DNA of 64,000 bases from Chionoecetes opilio (Eukaryota > Arthropoda > Malacostraca > Decapoda > Majidae), in assembly GCA_016584305.1 (NCBI GenBank), contig JACEEZ010016456.1:238501-302500 (forward strand). Direction: 5' to 3'. The position numbers and the translations under genes are program-made. Under the pieces are notes generated by a model. That model was not told the origin of the DNA. It did not search any database and saw only the letters and a program-made list of their open reading frames with translations. Shown here piece after piece: positions 53,211-64,000 of the stretch (the stretch's first letter is position 1; each line of letters begins with the position of its first letter).

Positions 53211-53217
53211 GGGAGAG

Positions 53218-53251
<34 letters not shown>

Positions 53252-53355
53252 GGAGAGGAGAGGGGGGAGAGAAGAAGAGGAGGAGAAAGAGAGAGGAGAG
53301 AGAGAGAGAAGAGGAGGGGGAAGAGAGAGAGGAGAGAGGAGAGAGAGAGAGAGAG

Positions 53356-53388
<33 letters not shown>

Positions 53389-53486
53389 AAAGAGAGAGAG
53401 AGGGGGAGAGAGGGGAGGAGAGAGAGAGAGAGAAGGGAGAGAGAGGGGAGAGAGAGAGAGAGAGAGAGAGAGGGGGAGAGAGAGGG

Positions 53487-53559
<73 letters not shown>

Positions 53560-53714
53560 AGAAGGGAGAGAGGAGAGGGGAGAGAGAGAAGAGGAGAGAG
53601 AGAGGAGAGAGAGAGAGAGAGAGAGAAAAGGAGAAAGAGAGGAGAGAGAGGAGAGAGAGAGGAGAGGAGAGAGAGAGAGAGGGAGAAGAGGAGAGAGAGA
53701 GAGAGAAGAGAGAG

Positions 53715-53764
<50 letters not shown>

Positions 53765-53880
53765 GAGAGAGAGAAGAGGAGAGAGAGAGAGGGGGAGAAG
53801 AGAAGGGAAAAGAGAGAGAGAGAGAGAGAGGAGAGAAGAGGAGAGAGAGAGGAGAGGAGAGAGAGAGAGAGAAGAGGGGT
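52745..53880. repeat. (GA)n-rich polypurine tract, about 1.1 kb
   Basis: Almost only GA, GGA and GAA on the + strand from about 52900. It gives a 421-codon Arg/Glu frame on + and a 465-codon Ser/Leu/Pro frame on -, both artefacts. Long mirror-symmetric purine tracts can form triplex DNA. Confidence 0.95.
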
Positions 53881-54497
53881 GTGTGTGTGTGGGGGTTGTT
53901 TGTTTGTGGTACGTAGCAAACGTGATTTTAAATTAGGAAAAAATTTTTTAAAGGTTAATTACGATATTATTTTTTCACTGATAATAATTAAAAAAACAAA
54001 ACCATGATAACAACTTTTTATTTTTGATAAAGTCCTTTTATAATTAGAAAACGTCTAGGTATTCAAGAGCTCAAAACAAAGATTGGGGTAATATACAATA
54101 CGCGGGTACCGGTAGAAAAGTATAGTCGCCAGCTGCAAAAATGTCCCAGCCGCCAATTACGAATATAGTTCATACGAGGTATGTGCCACTGAAGATGATA
54201 CACAGTATTTTATATCAACTGTAAATCTACCCTTTTTTCAGCGTTTTTTTATTTTTGTATCGAAATAAAGGGTTTTTTCAAATTGGGGCAACTCTTTTTT
54301 TTTTTCGGGCGACGACGACAGCGGGAGGACACTCACTGAATGACAAACAAAATAAACTGAATCATAAAATGACTCTCCAGATAGCCCCTTCTAACTTTCC
54401 TGAAATCATGGATGTAGAAATGTAAGTATTAACGCCACCACACGTCTGTAAATAACAAAGAAACGTAGAACTGGCGACTTTACTGTTATCTACGGTA
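53881..54497. other. Intergenic, AT-rich
   Basis: No gene. 54170-54200 shares ATGTGCCACTGAAGA with the palindrome at 44894. T-runs near 54295. Confidence 0.4.
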
Positions 54498-54606
54498 GAA
54501 AGGGCTTTGGCAGCGCTACAATCGTATTTTGTGATGACAAGCAGGGGCGGAGCTTAAAAGTGTAACATTTTAACAAAATTTTGCCGCTACAAAATACGCC
54601 TGTTAT
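54498..54606. repeat. Dispersed repeat, copy c
   Basis: AGAAAGGGCTTTGGCAGCGC onward, nearly identical to 3648-3720. About 240 bp upstream of the COX6A start codon. Confidence 0.7.
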
Positions 54607-54841
54607 AATAATGATAAAAAAATGAGATCAATGAATTTAATCATAATGAACGGCATCAAATCAGACATATAATAATACAAACTGATATTAACAACAAAAA
54701 CAATAGTAACAATAGCAGTAAAAATATAATAACAGCAGTAATAATAATAAAAAAAGATGAGTTCCTCGTTTGACCTTCAGGTCCTCGGCCACTAAAGACT
54801 CTCGCTTGCCTCTCACTAGCCCAGCTGATCCCCGAGCAATC

Positions 54842-60305
<5,464 letters not shown>

Positions 60306-61235
60306 GCACCAATTACCGAGGAGGAGCCATAAGCAGAAATCACTGCTTATGGAGAAGACTAGAAAGCCACAACATTGTCACTACTGAGAAGGGGAAGAGA
60401 AAGGGAAGACAGGACCAATACAGTTGTTTATAGTTGTTTGTTATCAGAAGAAATTTACTTATTAATCCACTCAACAGGAATTACCCCCGTGGACAAGACT
60501 CTAAAACCACAACACTGTCATTACTGAGAAAGAACGGGAAGAGCAACAGGAGGACAGGACCAATACAGTTGTTTATCATCAGCATAAATTCACTTATTAA
60601 ATCCACTTCCCTCCTCTACAAACTAAAACAACACTGTCACTAATGAGAAAGAGGACAAAGACAGGACCAAGACTTGTTTATTATCCGCAGAAATTCACTT
60701 ATTAAAATTAAAATCACTTCCCTCTACTTTAAGCTAACAAAGAGGAAAGAGGCTGCTTTAAGGCCGGCTCCCACAAGTCCGCTTCTACGGCCGCCGTTGC
60801 CGTTCACCGCCCAACAGTGACGTCACAAAAAAGTCGACTGACCGAGCGGCCTCGAGTTGGCTGCCGTACAAAGTTAAAATCAAGTCGTCTCTCCCGCTCG
60901 AGCTGAGGTGCAAGCTGTGCCCGGTTACCACTACAGCCACTCGAGCGGTGATGATGGTGACGTCATTGCTGGGCGGCGAATGGCAACGGAATCCATAGAA
61001 GCGGACTTGTGGGAACCGGCCTTTAGACTGACGGAGAGGTTGATGGTTTCCTCTTAATACACTTGTCACCGAGGAATGGTAACGGGACACACTGTAACGG
61101 GTTGTACATAGTTTATTCCCGTGTGTGTGTGCGATAACACTACCTACCATTGTGTAAAACCTGGACTATTACTACTATTTTTTTTGTGTTAAGATAATGA
61201 GAGGTGAATAAAACGTTCCATAAAAGTGTAAATAT
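60306..61235 (+). promoter_or_regulatory. COX6A: COX6A 3' UTR region with candidate poly(A) signals
   Basis: Candidate signals are ATTAAA at 60701 and AATAAA at 61207-61212. 60306-60720 has three imperfect units of about 105-150 bp marked by AGGACCAATACAGTTGTTTA. The MITE at 60758 lies between the two signals. Confidence 0.4.
60758..61025. mobile_element. Harbinger-like MITE
   Basis: TTA at 60758-60760 and 61023-61025. Inverted ends AGGCCGGCTCCCACAAGTCC (from 60761) and complement GGACTTGTGGGAACCGGCCT. The arms continue inward (GCTTCTA, GTTGCCGTTC). A 3-bp TTA target duplication and about 28-bp ends fit PIF/Harbinger MITEs. Confidence 0.78.
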
Positions 61236-61277
61236 GTGATGGTTTGTTTGCTTTTATCACCATTTTGTGCCATGCAA

Positions 61278-61280
<3 letters not shown>

Positions 61281-61344
<64 letters not shown>
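61281..61344. repeat. (AG)n microsatellite
   Basis: About 32 AG dinucleotides just downstream of COX6A. Confidence 0.95.
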
Positions 61345-61345
<1 letters not shown>

Positions 61346-61369
61346 AAAGGTGCATGAGGCAGTGACTTA

Positions 61370-62625
61370 GTTTGTCCCGAATATTTTATGAATGGAGTCT
61401 GTCCCGAATATTTTATGAATGTAGTCTGTCCCGAATATTTTATGAATGTAGTCTCTCGAATATTTTATGAATGTAGTCTGTCCCGAATATTTTATGAATG
61501 TAGTCTGTCCCGAATATTTTATGAATGTAGTCTCTCGAATATTTTATGAATGTAGTCTGTCCCGAATATTTTATGAATGTAGTCTGTCCCGAATATTTTA
61601 TGAATAGTCTGGCCCGAATATTTTATGAATGGACTGTCCCGAATATTTTATGAATGTAGTCTGCCTCGAATATTTTATGAATGTAGTCTGTCCCGAATAT
61701 TTTATGAATGTAGTCTGTCCCGAATATTTTATGAATGTAGTCTGTCCCGAATATTTTATGAATGGAGTCTGTCCCGAATATTTTATCAATGTAGTCTGTC
61801 CCGAATATTTTATGAATGTAGTCTGTCCCGAATATTTTATGAATGTAGTCTGCCTCGAATATTTTATGAATGTAGTCTGTCCCGAATATTTTATGAATGT
61901 AGTCTGTCCCGAATATTTTATGAATGTAGTCTGTCCCGAATATTTTATGAATGTAGTCTGGCCCGAATATTTTATGAATGTAGTCTGGCCCGAATATTTT
62001 ATGAATGTAGTCTGCCTCGAATATTTTATGAATGTAGTCTGGCCCGAATATTTTATGAATGGAGTCTGTCCCGAATATTTTATGAATGTAGTCTCCCGAA
62101 TATTTTATGAATGTAGTCTGGCCCGAATATTTTATGAATGTAGTCTGTCCCGAATATTTTATGAATGTAGTCTGGCCCGAATATTTTATGAATGTAGTCT
62201 GTCCCGAATATTTTATGAATGTAGTCTGTCTCGAATATTTTATGAATGTAGTCTGTCCCGAATATTTTATGAATGTAGTCTGTCCCGAATATTTTATGAA
62301 TGTAGTCTGTCGAATATTTTATGAATAGTCTGTCTCGAATATTTTTATGAATGTAGTCTGTCCCGAATATTTTATGAATGTAGTCTGCCCGAATATTTTA
62401 TGAATGTAGTCTGCCCGAATATTTATGAATGTAGTCTGGCCCGGAATAGTATTTTATGAATGTAGTCTGGCCGAATATTTTATGAATGTAGTCTGTCCCG
62501 AATATTTTATGAATGTAGTCTGTCCCGAATATTTTATGAATGTAGTCTGTCCCGAATATTTTATGAATGTAGTCTGTCCCGAATATTTTATGAATGTAGT
62601 CTGTCCCGAATATTTTATGAATGGC
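61370..62625. repeat. 27-bp minisatellite, about 46 units
   Basis: GTCCCGAATATTTTATGAAT plus GTAGTCT. Shorter units lack CC or CTGTCC. 27 = 3x9, so a nine-residue cycle (ECSLSRIFY) stays open. Not coding. Confidence 0.95.
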
Positions 62626-62955
62626 CTCTGATCTGTTTTTTTGTTTTTTTTAAAGTAAGAAAAACTGACTAGGGCCAACACAAAACTATAGTAAGAAACA
62701 AGAGATTTGGTTATATATTACTTAAGTGTAGGCTGATTACGTCATTTTTATGAGCAGTACAAGAGAGGTGGAGAGAGCAGAGGAGATGAGTGCAACAGAC
62801 AGCAAAGGAGACACCAAAAGATCACCTGGAGAGATAAAGAGAATATCAGAAGGATAAGACTGTTAAAAATAAGCCTTACATTGTCACCATAGAAGCAGAA
62901 GTTATAAGACGGGTTGCTCAAATTTCAGTATCGAAAAAGCATGGGCAATATACAA
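62626..62955. other. No recognised feature
   Basis: AT-rich between arrays. Confidence 0.45.
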
Positions 62956-62958
62956 GCG

Positions 62959-63536
<578 letters not shown>

Positions 63537-64000
63537 CCAAAATATTACATGACTCATAAAAGGCCTAAAATATTACTACATGACTCATAAAAGGCCAAAA
63601 ATATTACTACATGACTCATAAAAGCCTCAAAATATTACTACATGACTCATAAAAGGCCAAAAATATTACTACATGACTCATAAAAGGCCAAAAATATTAC
63701 TACATGACTCATAAAAGGCCAAAAATATTACTACATGACTCATAAAAGGCCAAAAATATTACTACATGACTCATAAAAGGCCAAAAATATTACTACATGA
63801 CTCATAAAAGGCCAAAAAAAAATTACATGACTCATAAAAGGCCAAAAATATTACTACATGACTCATAAAAGGCCAAAAAAAATTACATGACTCATAAAAG
63901 GTAAAACAAAATACTACACGACTCATAAAAGCAAAAAAAATTACCACGACTCTCAAAAGGCCAAAAATATTACTACACGACTCATAAAAGGTAAAAAAAA
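63537..64000. repeat. 31-bp minisatellite running off the window
   Basis: About 15 units of AAAAATATTACTACATGACT plus CATAAAAGGCC, degenerating towards the end. It continues past 64000. Confidence 0.93.

Noticed and set aside
52522..54007. 421-codon Arg/Glu frame (+) and 465-codon Ser/Leu frame (-)
   Set aside because: Product of the GA-only tract; no domain, no splice context.
61598..62681. Frames of up to 231 codons with ECSLSRIFY-type cycle
   Set aside because: 27-bp minisatellite, unit divisible by three.

Overview
The window is nuclear DNA of an animal, most likely an arthropod and probably a decapod crustacean. This is inferred from spliced GT-AG genes, interstitial CCTAA (TTAGG-type) repeats, very heavy micro- and minisatellite content, many tRNA-headed SINEs and several degraded non-LTR retrotransposons. 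I ran no database search, so the taxon is an inference.

Three complete protein-coding genes can be assembled, with every splice phase closing. COX6C (+; coding exons 17762-17913 and 22015-22096) is a 77-residue cytochrome c oxidase subunit. ARL8 (-; exons 48270-48148, 38656-38502, 37111-36950 and 33651-33531) is a 186-residue lysosomal Arf-like GTPase. COX6A (+; exons 54842-54926, 57902-58041 and 60219-60305) is a 103-residue cytochrome c oxidase subunit. The two complex IV subunits act together in the inner mitochondrial membrane; ARL8 lies between them on the opposite strand and has no known functional link to them. One more coding-looking exon (24680-24554, -) belongs to a gene I cannot name.

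Layout. 0-11.4 kb is a transposon and palindrome field: an RTE-like LINE, a 3.1 kb element with 0.83 kb inverted arms, a palindromic family with telomere-like repeats at its apex, hAT-like ends and a MITE carrying a 20-bp array. 11.5-15.1 kb holds a Jockey-like RT remnant, a 61-bp minisatellite and a SINE. 15.5-22.4 kb is COX6C, preceded by a 38-bp minisatellite whose unit resembles the 3' end of its own intron. 22.4-28 kb is LINE, SINE and MITE debris with the orphan exon. 28-48.4 kb is ARL8, with a possibly very long 3' UTR and introns full of SINEs, pogo/Tigger-like and piggyBac-like MITEs. 48.4-54.7 kb is intergenic: a TTAA-flanked inverted-repeat element, a 22-bp minisatellite and a 1.5 kb polypurine tract. 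54.7-61.2 kb is COX6A. 61.3-64 kb is satellite arrays.

Almost all very long open frames here are tandem repeats whose unit contains no stop, not genes. I found no clear new multi-gene system. The most interesting signals are repeat biology: splice-site-derived, SINE-internal, LINE-derived and palindrome-apex minisatellites, and repeated TTACGTAA and CACCTG/CAGGTG motifs in ARL8 intron 1.
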